The notes beneath the pieces are model-generated. The model had not been told where the DNA came from. It was given only the letters and a program-made list of their open reading frames with translations, and searched no databases. A stretch of 64,000 bases of DNA, from contig NZ_RZGZ01000004.1 in assembly GCF_003990045.1 (NCBI RefSeq), forward strand, positions 62,001 through 126,000. Reading direction: 5' to 3'. Origin of the DNA: Labedella endophytica (GTDB lineage Bacteria > Actinomycetota > Actinomycetes > Actinomycetales > Microbacteriaceae). Made by a program: the position numbers and the translations under genes. Below, in pieces: positions 63,928-64,000 of this stretch (its first letter is position 1; each line of letters starts with the position of its first letter).

Positions 63928-64000
63928 CCTCGCCCCCCGCCACACCCTCCCCCGCCCCGCCCCGCCACAGCCGCCGCCATCCCGCCCCACGAGGTGGAGC

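Overview
The window is a high-GC actinobacterial chromosome segment centred on the replication origin. The gene order dnaA-dnaN-gnd-recF-dciA-gyrB-gyrA-DUF3566-tRNA-Ile-tRNA-Ala on one side, and rpmH-rnpA-yidD-yidC-khpB-rsmG-parA-parB-ddl-aminotransferase-trxA-trxB on the other, together with the parS word TGTTTCACGTGAAACA, is what I would expect from a member of the Microbacteriaceae. I cannot name the genus from sequence alone.

Layout. 1-4.9 kb: a pentose locus, with a ChvE/MmsA-type monosaccharide ABC transporter (ATPase cut by the left edge) diverging from xylA and xylB. 4.9-13.0 kb: accessory and housekeeping genes, namely a PrmC-like methyltransferase, a divergent ligD/ku pair for non-homologous end joining, glycerate kinase, and an EamA exporter with its own TetR regulator and two operator-like palindromes. 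13.2-27 kb: tRNA-Ala, tRNA-Ile, the gyrase and recF block, a lipoprotein, gnd, dnaN, the origin region and dnaA, all on the minus strand. 27-33.8 kb: the plus-strand block rpmH to parB. A roughly 1.6 kb gap between rsmG and parA has no credible gene; it and its borders hold five parS sites and a tight cluster of DnaA boxes. 34-38 kb: ddl, a PLP aminotransferase, trxA and trxB. 38-46.6 kb: an amino-sugar utilisation locus (ROK kinase, ROK repressor, sugar ABC transporter, divergent GH20 hexosaminidase) sitting between trxB and murJ. 46.8-51.8 kb: murJ, a DUF6049-like secreted protein, a small unknown protein and a VanZ-like protein. 51.9-64 kb: methyltransferase, phosphoesterase, aldose epimerase-like protein, M19 dipeptidase, Ppx/GppA phosphatase, a Stealth-type phosphotransferase, a VOC protein, two related NERD-like proteins (one with a J domain), an ImmA/IrrE-like protease and two small XRE regulators.

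How it works together. The central block handles initiation (DnaA, oriC), elongation (DnaN), gap repair (RecF), topology (gyrase), origin segregation (ParAB/parS) and membrane protein insertion (YidC/YidD). The flanks carry carbon uptake systems, each with a linked catabolic gene. The 53.4-57.2 kb stretch is unusually repeat-rich: a gene 3' end duplicated in tandem, an in-frame minisatellite, and two pyrimidine-rich tracts each followed by a large palindrome. No insertion sequence, CRISPR array or prophage was recognised.
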